64,000 bases of DNA, taken from contig NZ_UESZ01000001.1 of the NCBI RefSeq assembly GCF_900108585.1, forward strand, positions 1,550,001-1,614,000, read 5' to 3'. The stretch is from Branchiibius hedensis. GTDB taxonomy: Bacteria > Actinomycetota > Actinomycetes > Actinomycetales > Dermatophilaceae. The position numbers and the translations under genes were made by a program. Below are positions 46,274 to 55,586 of the stretch, piece after piece (positions within the stretch are counted from its first letter, which is position 1; each line of letters starts with the position of its first letter). Under the pieces are notes generated by a model. It saw only the letters and a program-made list of their open reading frames with translations. It was not told where the DNA came from and did no database searches.

Positions 46274-48454
46274 ATGCCCGAGACCACGCCGCTCAACCCC
46301 CTGGCCCCCTGGGTCGAGCTCGCCACCACCACCGCGGACTGGGACGCAGCCACGCCGCACGAACTGGACACCATGTATGCCCAACTCAACATCATCCGGT
46401 CGTTCGAGGAGGAAGTACTCGTCCTGGCCGGCCAGAAGCTGATCAATGGTCCGGCGCACTCGAGCATCGGACAAGAGGCCGGTGCCGTGGGGTCGGGTCT
46501 ACCTCTGAACGCCGGCGACCAGGTCAACGGCTCACACCGAGGCCACCACCAATTCCTCGCAAAAGCTTTGGGGTTCGTCGCTCCCGACGGTATCGATCCG
46601 GCGCAGCCGCTGGGCGCAGCAGTGCGCGAGGTCCTCCACCGTTCGATGGCCGAGATCGCCGGTCTCGCCGACGGGTACTGCCATGGTCGCGGCGGCTCGA
46701 TGCACCTGCAGTGGAAGGAAGCCGGTGCGATGGGCACCAACGCCATCGTGGGCGGGGCTGTCCCCTTTGCAACCGGATTCGCCTGGGCCGACAGGCACGC
46801 CGATACCGACAACGTCGCAGTCACCTACTTCGGTGACGGTGCAGTCAACATCGGCTCAGTACTGGAGTCGTTCAACCTCGCTGCCGCGTGGAACCTTCCC
46901 GTCTGCTTCTTCATCGAGAACAACCAGTACGCGGTGTCCACCACGGTGCAGGAAGCCACGGGCGAGGCACGCCTTTCCGGTCGCGGTCTTGGCTTCGGTA
47001 TCCCCAGCTGGCGCGTCGACGGCCAGGACGTGCTCGCGGTGAAGTTGGCCATGGAGCAGGCGGTCGCGCACATGCGAGCAGGCGGCGGTCCAACGATCGT
47101 AGAGGCGGACACCTATCGCTACTTCCACCAGAACGGCCCGTTCCCTGGGAGCGCCTTCGGCTACCGCGACAAGGACGAGGAAACCCACTGGCGGGACAGA
47201 GATCCGATCGCCTTGGTCGAGTCGCACCTGGTCCGCCGCAATCTGCGAACCATCGATGAGTTGAGCGCCATCCGCAGCGCAATCCGCGCGGAGCTGGCCA
47301 CGATCGGAGCCGGTCTGATCGAGCAGGACCCACAGGGCAAGCCCGGGCAGAACCGCATCCGCCCCGAGCTATGGCCGGATCCTGCTCGCATCGACGTCGG
47401 CATCCGCGGCGACCTGACGACCCTCGAGGGCCGGACTGTCCGCGAGGAGAAGGATTTCGGCGCCGATGAGGTCGGTGACCAGAAGTTCGTCGACGTTATC
47501 GCCGAGGTGATGGGGCGACGCATGGACGCCGATCCGAGCATCGTCGTGATGGGTGAGGACGTCCATAAACTCAGTGGCGGTTCGCGTGGTGCCACCAAGG
47601 GGCTGGCCGAGAAGTTCGAGGACCGGGTGCTGGGCACGCCCATATCTGAGGCGGCGTTCACCGGACTGGGCGGCGGACTGGCCCTAGATGGCCGGTTCTA
47701 TCCGGTGGTGGAACTGATGTACGCCGACTTCATCTGGGTGGCTGCCGACCAGTTGTTCAACCAGATCGGCAAGGCGCGCCACATGTTCGGCGGCGATCAC
47801 GACATGCCCCTGTTGCTGCGGATCAAAATTGGCACCGGCACCGGCTACGGCTCCCAACACTCCATGGACCCAGCGGGCATTCTGGCCACCTCCGTCGGTT
47901 GGCGCATCATCGCCCCGTCGTCACCTCTGGAGTACGTCGGCCTCCTCAACGCCGCGATGGCCCTGAAGGATCCAGTGGCGGTGCTCGAGCACGACGCCGA
48001 CCTCTACAAGTCCGTCGGCCCTGCACCGCTGCGGGACTTCGACTTCATCCTGCCGCCGGGTCGGGCCGCCATTCGCCGGATAGGCGCCGCGGTGACGGTG
48101 CTGTCCTACCTGTCCATGGTGAACAAGTCAGTCGCCGCAGCAGACAGTAGTGGCATCGATGCCGAGGTCGTCGACTTGCGATGGCTGGACCGGGCCAGTA
48201 TCGACTGGGACACCATCGAGGCCAGCATCAAGAAGACCAACCGTGTTCTGATCGTCGAGCAGGGGTCCCTGCAGACGTCGTACGGCGGCTGGTTGGCCGA
48301 TGAGATCCAGCGGCGCTACTTCGACTGGTTGGATGCCCCGATCGAACGGGTCCACGGCAGCGAGTCATCACCCAGCATCTCCAAGGTGTTGGAAGCCGCC
48401 GCGCTCGCGGACGAGGCGGACATCGTCGTCGGCCTACGGCGCGTCACCGCCTGA
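46274..48454 (+). CDS. Fused alpha/beta E1 of a 2-oxoacid or acetoin dehydrogenase complex
   Basis: 726 residues. The alpha-type half has GSHRGHHQFLAKAL and the TPP motif GDG (187-189) through NN (216-217), YFGDGAVNIGSVLESF. The beta-type half begins near residue 410 (DQKFVDVIAEVMGRRMDADP; VVMGEDVHKLSGGSRG; GTPISEAAFTGLGGGLA). In most bacteria these are two genes; fused forms occur in several oxidoreductase families. It would decarboxylate a 2-oxo acid, or cleave an acyloin, and load the acyl group on E2. The substrate is unknown, since the usual pyruvate E1 of actinobacteria is the unrelated AceE type. Confidence 0.9.
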   Translation: MPETTPLNPLAPWVELATTTADWDAATPHELDTMYAQLNIIRSFEEEVLVLAGQKLINGPAHSSIGQEAGAVGSGLPLNAGDQVNGSHRGHHQFLAKALGFVAPDGIDPAQPLGAAVREVLHRSMAEIAGLADGYCHGRGGSMHLQWKEAGAMGTNAIVGGAVPFATGFAWADRHADTDNVAVTYFGDGAVNIGSVLESFNLAAAWNLPVCFFIENNQYAVSTTVQEATGEARLSGRGLGFGIPSWRVDGQDVLAVKLAMEQAVAHMRAGGGPTIVEADTYRYFHQNGPFPGSAFGYRDKDEETHWRDRDPIALVESHLVRRNLRTIDELSAIRSAIRAELATIGAGLIEQDPQGKPGQNRIRPELWPDPARIDVGIRGDLTTLEGRTVREEKDFGADEVGDQKFVDVIAEVMGRRMDADPSIVVMGEDVHKLSGGSRGATKGLAEKFEDRVLGTPISEAAFTGLGGGLALDGRFYPVVELMYADFIWVAADQLFNQIGKARHMFGGDHDMPLLLRIKIGTGTGYGSQHSMDPAGILATSVGWRIIAPSSPLEYVGLLNAAMALKDPVAVLEHDADLYKSVGPAPLRDFDFILPPGRAAIRRIGAAVTVLSYLSMVNKSVAAADSSGIDAEVVDLRWLDRASIDWDTIEASIKKTNRVLIVEQGSLQTSYGGWLADEIQRRYFDWLDAPIERVHGSESSPSISKVLEAAALADEADIVVGLRRVTA

Positions 48455-48490
48455 CCCGCGTATCTACCTCAACGACAAAGGAATTGACAG

Positions 48491-49816
48491 ATGGCTAGCT
48501 ACTTCCGGATGCCAGGGGTCTCAGCCGACTCCGATGAGGCGATCCTCGAATCGTGGATGGTAGAGGCGGGCGCTGAGATCAGCAAGGATCAGACGATCGC
48601 AACGGTTGAGACCGAGAAGGCGCTGGTCGAGGTGTCCGCCGACAGCGACGGCATCGTGCACACCCTGCTGGTCGACGGCGGCGCGACCGTGCCTGTCGGT
48701 GACCCGATTGCGGTGATCCTGGCGGTGGGCGAACCTGCCGCTGCCGCAGAGGAGTTGGTCGCGGCGCTCGGTAGCGAGCCCACGTCTGCGGCGGAGCTCG
48801 CGGTGCCTGCACCGCCCGAGCCCGCAATGCCGGCCCAGCCGGTCGCTGCGGCGCCTGCCCCTCCCGCGCCACCGGCCGCTGCGCCGCAGGTCCCGGAGCG
48901 CGAACTGGTCGGGGTCGGCGGACGGCGGTTCTCGAGCCCATCTGCGCGACGGGTTGCTCGCGAGCTCGGCGTCGACATCGATCGGGTCGACGGCAGCGGA
49001 CCGCGGGGTCGGATCGTGCGTGCCGACGTCGAGGCGGCCGCGGCCGCCGGCAGCGCTCCGGAAACCGCTGCCCCATCAGCTGCACCGTTTACCCAGCCGG
49101 CGCCAAGCCCGCAAACGGTTTCGTCGGCGTACGACGGGTGGGAGGCGGTGCCGCACACCAAGCTGCGTCGCCTCGTGGCCAGCCGCCTTCAACAGTCCAA
49201 GCAGACGGCACCGCACTTCTACCTTCGCGCGTCCGTGCGGATGGATGCTGTGCTCGCACTGCGGGCCGAGATCAACGACAGTCGCGACCAGCGAATCTCG
49301 GTCAATGACTTCATCGTCAAAGCGGCCGCCATTGCCCTGCTCGATGTGCCGGGCATGAACGTGGTGTGGACCGACGACGCGATCCTGCAGGCACCGCGGG
49401 CGGACGTCGCCGTCGCAGTGGCCTCCGAGCGCGGTCTGGTCACGCCGGTCATCCTTGACGCCGGATCGCTCTCCCTCTCAACGCTTTCCGCCCGGATCAG
49501 GGATGCAGCCAACCGTGCTGGCGAAGGTCGCCTCAACCAGTCCGAACTGGAAGGTGGCACTCTCACCGTCAGCAATCTGGGCATGTACGGCGTCGAGGAA
49601 TTCGATGCGATCATCAATCCGCCGCACGCCGGCATCCTCGCCGTGGGCGCCGCCGTCCCGAAGCCGGTTGTCGCAGATGACGGCCAACTCGAGGTCGGCA
49701 CGGTGATGTCCGTCGTCCTCTCGGTGGACCACCGCCCGGTGGACGGCGCCCTCGGGGCGCAGTGGCTCGCCCGCTTCAAGCAGTTGCTCCAACAACCAAT
49801 GTTGCTCCTGGTATGA
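48491..49816 (+). CDS. Dihydrolipoamide acyltransferase (E2)
   Basis: 441 residues in the standard order. The lipoyl domain is at residues 1-80, with lipoyl Lys43 in ATVETEKALVEVS. An Ala-Pro linker follows, then a peripheral subunit-binding domain (FSSPSARRVARELGVDIDRV) and a catalytic acyltransferase domain ending in VDHRPVDGALGAQW with the His and Asp of the active site. It passes the acyl group made by the E1 to CoA. Only one lipoyl domain is present. 36 bp after E1 and overlapping the next HAD gene by 4 nt. Confidence 0.95.
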   Translation: MASYFRMPGVSADSDEAILESWMVEAGAEISKDQTIATVETEKALVEVSADSDGIVHTLLVDGGATVPVGDPIAVILAVGEPAAAAEELVAALGSEPTSAAELAVPAPPEPAMPAQPVAAAPAPPAPPAAAPQVPERELVGVGGRRFSSPSARRVARELGVDIDRVDGSGPRGRIVRADVEAAAAAGSAPETAAPSAAPFTQPAPSPQTVSSAYDGWEAVPHTKLRRLVASRLQQSKQTAPHFYLRASVRMDAVLALRAEINDSRDQRISVNDFIVKAAAIALLDVPGMNVVWTDDAILQAPRADVAVAVASERGLVTPVILDAGSLSLSTLSARIRDAANRAGEGRLNQSELEGGTLTVSNLGMYGVEEFDAIINPPHAGILAVGAAVPKPVVADDGQLEVGTVMSVVLSVDHRPVDGALGAQWLARFKQLLQQPMLLLV

Positions 49817-50637
49817 CCGCGTCGGCGCCCGGGCTACTGCTGGACCGAGTCGATACGGCCGTCTTCGACCTGGATGGCACCGTTTACCTCGGCGACGCGC
49901 TCCTGCCGGGCGCGCAGCGAACGATCCATGCGCTGCGCGCTTCCGGCAAGCGCACCGTCTTCTGTAGCAACAACCCCACGAAGACGGCGTTGGAGTACGC
50001 CGAGAAGCTGACCCGGCTGGGAGTGCCCACTGACCCTGCCGATGTCGTGACGAGCCTGACGGCAACGGTGCGGTGGGTCCAGGACAACGCGGCGGGTGCC
50101 AAGGTCTTTGCGATCGGGGAGGCGCCGCTGGAGTCTGCGCTGACCGATGCCGGCGTCGAACTGAGCGACGACCCGGAGCAGATCGACGTCGTCATCGCTT
50201 CGTACGATCGGGCCTTCGACTACCGGAAACTGCAGATTGCCTTCGACGCGTTGTGGTTTCACAAGCGCGCTCGTCTGGTCGCCACCAATCCTGACCGCTT
50301 TTGCCCCTTCCCCGGTGGCCGCGGTGAGCCGGATGCCGCGTCGGTGATCGCGGCGATCGAGGCCTGCGCCCAGGTGCGATGCGAGGCGGTGTTCGGCAAG
50401 CCCGAGCAAGGACTGTTGGACATCATGATCAGCCTCACCGGGTTGCACCCCGAATCGACCGTGATGCTCGGAGACCGCCTCGCCACTGACATTCGCTTTG
50501 CGAACCGGGGCGGCATGACGTCGGCCCTGGTTCTGACCGGCGAGACCGATCGAGCTCTACTAGCGCGCAACGGTGCCGATGATCCGCCCGATGTCGTTCT
50601 CGACCGGATCGACGAGCTACTAACCATCTGCGGCTGA
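49813..50637 (+). CDS. HAD-IIA hydrolase (NagD/PGP-like)
   Basis: 274 residues from the ATG that overlaps the E2 stop (ATGA). Motif I is AVFDLDGTVYLGDALLPGA, motif II FCSNNPTKTALEYAEKLT, and motifs III/IV AVFGKPEQGLLDIMI and VMLGDRLATDIRFANRGG. The C2A cap groups it with NagD-type sugar-phosphate and phosphoglycolate phosphatases. Tight coupling to E2 implies a job in the same pathway, for example cleaning up phosphoglycolate-like products. Substrate unknown. Confidence 0.92.
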   Translation: MTASAPGLLLDRVDTAVFDLDGTVYLGDALLPGAQRTIHALRASGKRTVFCSNNPTKTALEYAEKLTRLGVPTDPADVVTSLTATVRWVQDNAAGAKVFAIGEAPLESALTDAGVELSDDPEQIDVVIASYDRAFDYRKLQIAFDALWFHKRARLVATNPDRFCPFPGGRGEPDAASVIAAIEACAQVRCEAVFGKPEQGLLDIMISLTGLHPESTVMLGDRLATDIRFANRGGMTSALVLTGETDRALLARNGADDPPDVVLDRIDELLTICG

Positions 50638-50673
50638 CGAAGCTGCGGGGCCCCGCCTGAAGGAGGCACGACC

Positions 50674-52068
50674 ATGTTCCGATCGACCATTGCCGGCGAT
50701 GAGGTCCCCTCCCGCCATGCACTCGACATCCCGGGCGCTCAGGTGCCGATGCATGTTCTCGCGCGGCCCGGCGCCGTGCACGACCTCGCGACGATTCTCG
50801 ACAGCGCCGGCCCGTTCACGCGGGTGGCGCTGCTGACCGACGATGTCGCCAAGACGTTCGCTGGCGGTGACGTGCTGGACTGCGTACGTCGCGCGCTACC
50901 CGCTGGGCCAAACATCCGGGAACTGGTCGTACAGACCGGTGACCATGGCCTCACGCTCGATGAAACCGTGGTGGAATCGGTCGTCGCTCGGGCCGCCGGC
51001 GTCGACCTGGTCCTGGGGGTTGGTTCGGGCACCATCTGCGACTTGGCCAAACAGCTTGGCGCGACGCTCGACGTACCCGTGATCCTCGTACAGACCGCTG
51101 CCTCGGTGAACGGCTACTCCGATTCGTTGTCGGTGTTGGTGCGTTCCGGGGCGAAGCGGACCATACCGTCGACCTGGCCGCACACGCTGATCATCGACCA
51201 CGACATCCTGGCGGGGGCGCCACACCGACAGACCCGTGCCGGTGTCGGCGATGCTATAGCGGCGTGGTGTGCGCCGGCCGACTGGTATCTGGCGTGCGCC
51301 ACCGGATTGGATTCCGCGGCCTACCGATCGGACGCGGTGGATGCGGTGCTGTCCGCTGCTGCTCGACTCGAGGCCGTCGACCCCGAAAGCCCGAGCGGCC
51401 TTGCGGCGCTGGCGGAGACACTGACCCTCGGTGGCCTGGCGATCGGCGTCACGGGCACGACAGCAACACTGTCGGGCACCGAACACCTCGTGAGTCATTT
51501 GCTGGACATGGCCGCGATGGCCAGGGGTACAGACCATGATCTGCACGGTGCCCAGGTCGGCGTCGCCAGTGTGCTGAGTGCAGCCCTCTGGGAGGTGAGC
51601 CTGGACGAGCTCGACCTCGGGGCCGTGTCCCCCGACCTCTGTGGGACACCACCTGGCCTGGAACAGGCGGTGCTGTCCTCGTGGTCGGTTGTCGATGAGA
51701 GCGGACGGGTAGGTCAGGAGTGCTTGACCGCGGTTCTTCGAAAGGCCGCCAGTTGGGACCAGCATCGCAGCTCCGGTGCCCTGCGCCGGGTCTGGTCGGA
51801 CTGGGCACGATACGAAACTGCGCTGCGCTCGTTGGTTCGCACGCCCGAGGAGGTCGTGGCCGTGCTGCGGCGGTGGGGCGCTCCGACCCGGTTCCGCGAC
51901 CTGACGCCGCCGGTCGATGAGGATCGAGTGCGGTGGGTACTACGGACGCTGCCGCTCATGCGTGACCGGTTCACACTGACTGACGTGCTCTACTTCACCG
52001 GTCGGTGGGACGACGCCGTCATTGATCGCGTCCTGGAGCGCGCTGCCGCTGCCGGTGGCGGTTTGTGA
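50674..52068 (+). CDS. Glycerol-1-phosphate dehydrogenase-like protein (AraM/iron-ADH superfamily)
   Basis: 464 residues. NAD(P) site GVGSGTICDLAKQLG (117 onward), substrate loop TAASVNGYSDSLSVL, and metal ligands Asp193 (GVGDAIAAW), His271 (SGTEHLVSHLLDM) and His291 (DLHGAQVGVAS) match the sn-glycerol-1-phosphate dehydrogenase group. The C-terminal 130 residues (WDQHRSSGALRRVWSDW) are longer than in the archaeal enzymes and resemble AraM-type proteins. It may reduce or oxidise a polyol phosphate of inverted chirality compared with GlpD. AAGGAGG precedes the ATG. Plus-strand operon with E1-E2-HAD. Confidence 0.85.
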   Translation: MFRSTIAGDEVPSRHALDIPGAQVPMHVLARPGAVHDLATILDSAGPFTRVALLTDDVAKTFAGGDVLDCVRRALPAGPNIRELVVQTGDHGLTLDETVVESVVARAAGVDLVLGVGSGTICDLAKQLGATLDVPVILVQTAASVNGYSDSLSVLVRSGAKRTIPSTWPHTLIIDHDILAGAPHRQTRAGVGDAIAAWCAPADWYLACATGLDSAAYRSDAVDAVLSAAARLEAVDPESPSGLAALAETLTLGGLAIGVTGTTATLSGTEHLVSHLLDMAAMARGTDHDLHGAQVGVASVLSAALWEVSLDELDLGAVSPDLCGTPPGLEQAVLSSWSVVDESGRVGQECLTAVLRKAASWDQHRSSGALRRVWSDWARYETALRSLVRTPEEVVAVLRRWGAPTRFRDLTPPVDEDRVRWVLRTLPLMRDRFTLTDVLYFTGRWDDAVIDRVLERAAAAGGGL

Positions 52069-52094
52069 CTGTTATGAGACCTCGTCGTCGCGCG

Positions 52095-53168
52095 CTATCC
52101 CGCGACGGCGGTGGCCAGTCCACGGACCGGCTGTGCCTCCCTCGGCCCCATCGTCAAGACGACCTTGACACCGTCGGCCATCAACTCCAGCGCATGTTCC
52201 CAATCGGCCACTGGGAGCACCTCGCCAATAACACTGTCGAGATCCACCTGACCAGAAGCCATGAGGCGCAGTGCGATTCGGAAACTGGACGGCGCCTTCC
52301 CGCGCGAACCAACCAACTCGTACTCACGCTCGATCAGTTGAGTGACGTCGACCGCGGGGCGGTCGTGGTAGAACGCCACCAACACCAGGCGCCCCCCCTT
52401 TCGCAAGTAGTCGGCGCTGCCCTCCAACGCCGATGCGGCGCCGCTGCACTCGAAAACGCTGTGCGCGCCGTAGCCGCCGGTCAGATCGGCGACGTAGGTA
52501 GCAACGTCCACCTGATCGGAAGCCACCACGTGGTCGATACCCATCGCACGCGCTCGGTTCAACCGCGCCTGGTGGCGTGAGCGACCCACCAGGACGACCG
52601 TCGCGCCGACTGCCCGTGCCACTTGGGCGCACAACATCCCCACGGCCCCCGGACCGACCACCACTACTACCTCTCCCGCCAGCGACGGACTGCGCTCGAT
52701 GACGGCGTGTACGGCGATGGCCAGCGGCTCGGTCAACGCACCGGCCGTGAGGGCAAGGTCGTCAGGCAGCCGGTGGACGGTCTCGGCCGGCATCGCGAGC
52801 TGCTCGGCCAGCCCGCCGTCGACGGTCGTGCCGATCCCTTTGCGGTGAGGGCACCGGTTGGCCTGTCCGACAAGGCAATACGCGCACTGACCGCACCGAT
52901 AGGCGTCAGTCTCAACGGTCACGGGGTCGCCGACCTTGAGGTCGGTCTGCACATCGGATGCGATTGCCGCCACTCGACCGGCGACCTCATGACCCAGCGT
53001 CCGAGGGACGGGGTACGCGCTGGATCTGGTGATCGCGGACCGATCTGTGCCGCATAGCGCCACCGCCGCGACGTCGAGAAGAATCTGACCGGGCTTCAGC
53101 GTCGGCGGGTCCACCTCGACCAGCTCGACATTTCCCGGCCCGGGAGCCGTCTTTCGCAACGCGCGCAT
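52095..53168 (-). CDS. Zinc-dependent polyol/alcohol dehydrogenase (MDR family)
   Basis: 357 residues. Catalytic zinc ligands are Cys39 (ALCGTDR) and His60-Glu61 (LGHEVAG), and the structural zinc cluster is Cys92, 95, 98 and 106 (RCGQCAYCLVGQANRCP). NAD site VVVVGPGAVGMLCAQVARAVG. It resembles sorbitol/threonine-type dehydrogenases, so oxidation of a free polyol to a ketose is likely. The ATG at 53168 has GGAAGGAT upstream. It is divergent from the third kinase with an island operator between them. Confidence 0.92.
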   Translation of the reverse strand: MRALRKTAPGPGNVELVEVDPPTLKPGQILLDVAAVALCGTDRSAITRSSAYPVPRTLGHEVAGRVAAIASDVQTDLKVGDPVTVETDAYRCGQCAYCLVGQANRCPHRKGIGTTVDGGLAEQLAMPAETVHRLPDDLALTAGALTEPLAIAVHAVIERSPSLAGEVVVVVGPGAVGMLCAQVARAVGATVVLVGRSRHQARLNRARAMGIDHVVASDQVDVATYVADLTGGYGAHSVFECSGAASALEGSADYLRKGGRLVLVAFYHDRPAVDVTQLIEREYELVGSRGKAPSSFRIALRLMASGQVDLDSVIGEVLPVADWEHALELMADGVKVVLTMGPREAQPVRGLATAVAG

Positions 53169-53203
53169 GCGCCATCCTTCCGCGATGTGTGCGGCCAAGA
53201 GTC

Positions 53204-53223
53204 ATACAAGTATGTACAAGATA
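53204..53223. promoter_or_regulatory. Island operator 5, between the zinc dehydrogenase and third kinase
   Basis: ATACAAGTAT (53204-53213) immediately followed by GTACAAGATA (53214-53223): two island half-sites in direct repeat at a 10-bp period, 35 bp before the dehydrogenase start and 115 bp before the kinase. Confidence 0.7.
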
Positions 53224-53337
53224 GTGGTTGTCTATTGCACTAACAAGATGTGACCTGGCACACTTTCGGAATCGCGGCCTCGTAGCCCTCTTAGAACCGG
53301 GCAATTCCCCACGACCGCAATCAATTCCGGAGGCGAA

Positions 53338-54914
53338 ATGAACGCACCAACCAGCAACGGGTTCCTGATGGGACTGGACGCCGGCACCTCGGTCGTGAAG
53401 GCAGCGATCTTCGACCAGGCTGGCAACGAGATGAGTCGCGGGGCCCGCACGGTCCCCATCGTCAACCCACAACCGCACCTCGCCGAGGAGGACATGGACT
53501 TGGTGTGGGAAGCCGCTGCGGGGGCCATCCAGGACGCCCTGGTCAACGGATCCGTACGCGCCGAAGAGATTCTGGGCGTGTGCGCCACCGGGCAAGGAGA
53601 CGGCAGTTGGATGGTCGGATCCGATGGCAAGCCCGCCGGACCGGCGATCCTGTGGACCGATGGACGCACCGGTGATCTGCTGGACCAGTGGTACGACAGC
53701 GGGGCCGTGGCCAAGCAATTCCCGATCAGCGGAACCGGTCCGTACGCCGGCACCACCTCCGCCCTGTTGCGCTGGCGCCAGGACAACGAGCCGTCGCTAC
53801 TTGCCCCGGGCAACACCAACCTGTGGTGCAAGGACTGGGTGGAGTACGGCCTCACCGGCGACCTCAGCACCGATCCCTCGGATGCCAGCCTCGCGGGCAT
53901 CGACGTACGTGCCCGGACCTGGTCCGAGGACGTGTTCGACATCCTGGGCATCGACCAGCGCACCCGTGACGTACTCCCGAAGTTGCGCAACCCCACCGAG
54001 CAGTGCGGCACGGTCACCCGCCACGCGGCTGGCGTGACGGGCCTCATCGAGGGCACGCCGGTGTTCAAAGGACAGATGGACATCACCGCGTCCTCATTGG
54101 GCGTCGGCGTGGCCAGGCCCGGTGACTGCATGGCGGTCATCGGTACGGCGGGGATCGTCACGGTGGCGACCAACGATCTATCCGGCGACATTCTGCCCCG
54201 GACGTCGGCTGGGTGATCCCGCACGGCCCAGATAGTTGGATCCGGGGGCTGGGCATGAACTGCTGCACACCAAACGTCGACTGGTTCCTGCGCGAGTTCG
54301 GTGAGCCGTTCCGCAGCGAGGCCGCGGCGCAACCCGGCGGCCAGCTGTTCTCCTACCTTGACCAGAAGATCGCGCAGACTCCGATCGGCTCCGGCGGTGT
54401 CATCTTCCACGGATACCTGGCTCCCGGTGGTGAACGTGCGCCGTTCGTCAAGCCCAGCGCGCGCGGCTCCTTCAACGGGCTGACCGGTGGCCATGACCGC
54501 TGGCACATGCTGCGATCGGTCTACGAGGGCGTTGCCTACGGCATCCGGGACTGCCTCGATGCGATCCCGACCCCGGTGGACACCGTGCGGATGGCTGGCG
54601 GTGGTGCGAACAGCCCGGTCTGGTCCCAGATCTTCGCTGACGTGCTCAACCGGCGGATCATCATCCCCGCTGGAACCGAGTTCGGCGCCAAGGGTGCGGC
54701 CATCGTCGGCGGCGTGGGCCTGGGCATCTACGACTCTTATGAGGCGGGCGCCGACGCGACCGTGACCATCACCCGTGAGTACGAGCCAAACCCGCAGCGT
54801 GCGGCGCTCTACAGCGAGTTCTTCGAGGTTTACCGCTCCCTGCGAGCTTCGACCGTCGACGTGTGGGACCAGTTGCAGTCAGCGACCCGCAAGGCGAGCG
54901 TGTTCGTCGCCTGA
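53338..54914 (+). pseudogene. FGGY-family carbohydrate kinase split by a one-base frameshift
   Basis: The first frame (53338-54216) holds the N-lobe: MGLDAGTSVVKAAIFDQAGN, PAGPAILWTDGRTGDLLDQW and FKGQMDITASSLGVGV. The second (from 54213) resumes with IPHGPDSWIRGLGMNCCTPN and the C-terminal RMAGGGANSPVWSQIFADVL. Adding one C to the CCCC run at 54196-54199 restores a continuous reading, ILPPDVGWVIPHGPDSW, so one base is missing in the cell or in the assembly. The frames also overlap as GTGA at 54213-54216, so reinitiation could make two half-proteins. About 525 residues if intact. A terminator follows. Confidence 0.85.
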
Positions 54915-54922
54915 ACCTGCAC

Positions 54923-54960
54923 GAACGGCGTGGCGAACAATCTTGTCCGCCACGCCGTTC
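54923..54960 (+). terminator. Terminator after the third island kinase
   Basis: GAACGGCGTGGCG (54923-54935) and CGCCACGCCGTTC (54948-54960) form a 13-bp perfect stem with a 12-nt loop, 9 bp after the kinase stop. It marks the right end of the island. Confidence 0.75.
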
Positions 54961-55037
54961 TGCTGCCCCGGTGTGCGCCGCTGTGCACTTTTCGCGAGAG
55001 CGGCATCTGTTCAGGTGGGGTCGATAAGTTCCAGCGT

Positions 55038-55586
55038 GTGCACCTGAAGTTGCTCGATGTCGTCGCGGTCGAAGACGGTGACCGCGTGGTGAGCGGCGCG
55101 GATCTCGGCGGCCGCCGGGCGCGCGTCATCCTGGCCGTGCTCGCGTTGAACGAGCATGCCGCCTCCAGTGACACGTTGGCTCGAGCGTTGTGGGCTGACG
55201 ACGCGCCGCCGACGTGGCCGACCGCGCTACGAGGAGCGGTGCGTGCCCTGCGGACCGCCCTGGCGCCGGTGGGTGGCGATGGCGAACGCGTCGTCGCGAC
55301 CGTGCCTTCGGGGTACTGTCTCGCGCCGGGCGTGACGGTTGATGTCACCGAAGCCGAGGCCGCCGTACGTCGTGCTGAGGATCTGATTGCCCAGCGCCGT
55401 TTCACGGCGGCTCGGGACTGCGCGGCGCCCGTCGCCGCGGTACGTGGCACAGCGTTACTGCCAGAGGAAGACGCGCCCTGGCTATCGCCCTACCGCGTCG
55501 CGCTCGACGACCTCGCAGTGCGGGCGTTGCAGGTGCTGGCGCAGGCCGCGACCGCGCTCGGCGACCATCCGGCAAGTCTGGATGCC
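55038..55586 (+). pseudogene. Truncated SARP-type transcriptional regulator
   Basis: From GTG at 55038, about 183 residues look like the start of an AfsR/SARP regulator: a short beta start VHLKLLDVVAVEDGDRVVSG, the winged-helix part LGGRRARVILAVLALNEHAA, DTLARALWADDAPPTWPTAL and RAVRALRTAL-like helices (RGAVRALRTALAP), then the first helices of a bacterial transcriptional activation domain (AVRRAEDLIAQRRFTAARDC; LDDLAVRALQVLAQAATALG). After GDHPASLDA the reading continues as low-complexity antisense of a lipoprotein gene. The rest of the BTAD and any C-terminal domains are gone, so it is probably non-functional. Confidence 0.65.

Noticed and set aside
53232-54506. 424-codon minus-strand frame opposite the third kinase
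   Set aside because: Spans the kinase frameshift but is antisense to recognisable FGGY sequence in both halves; no protein motif of its own.
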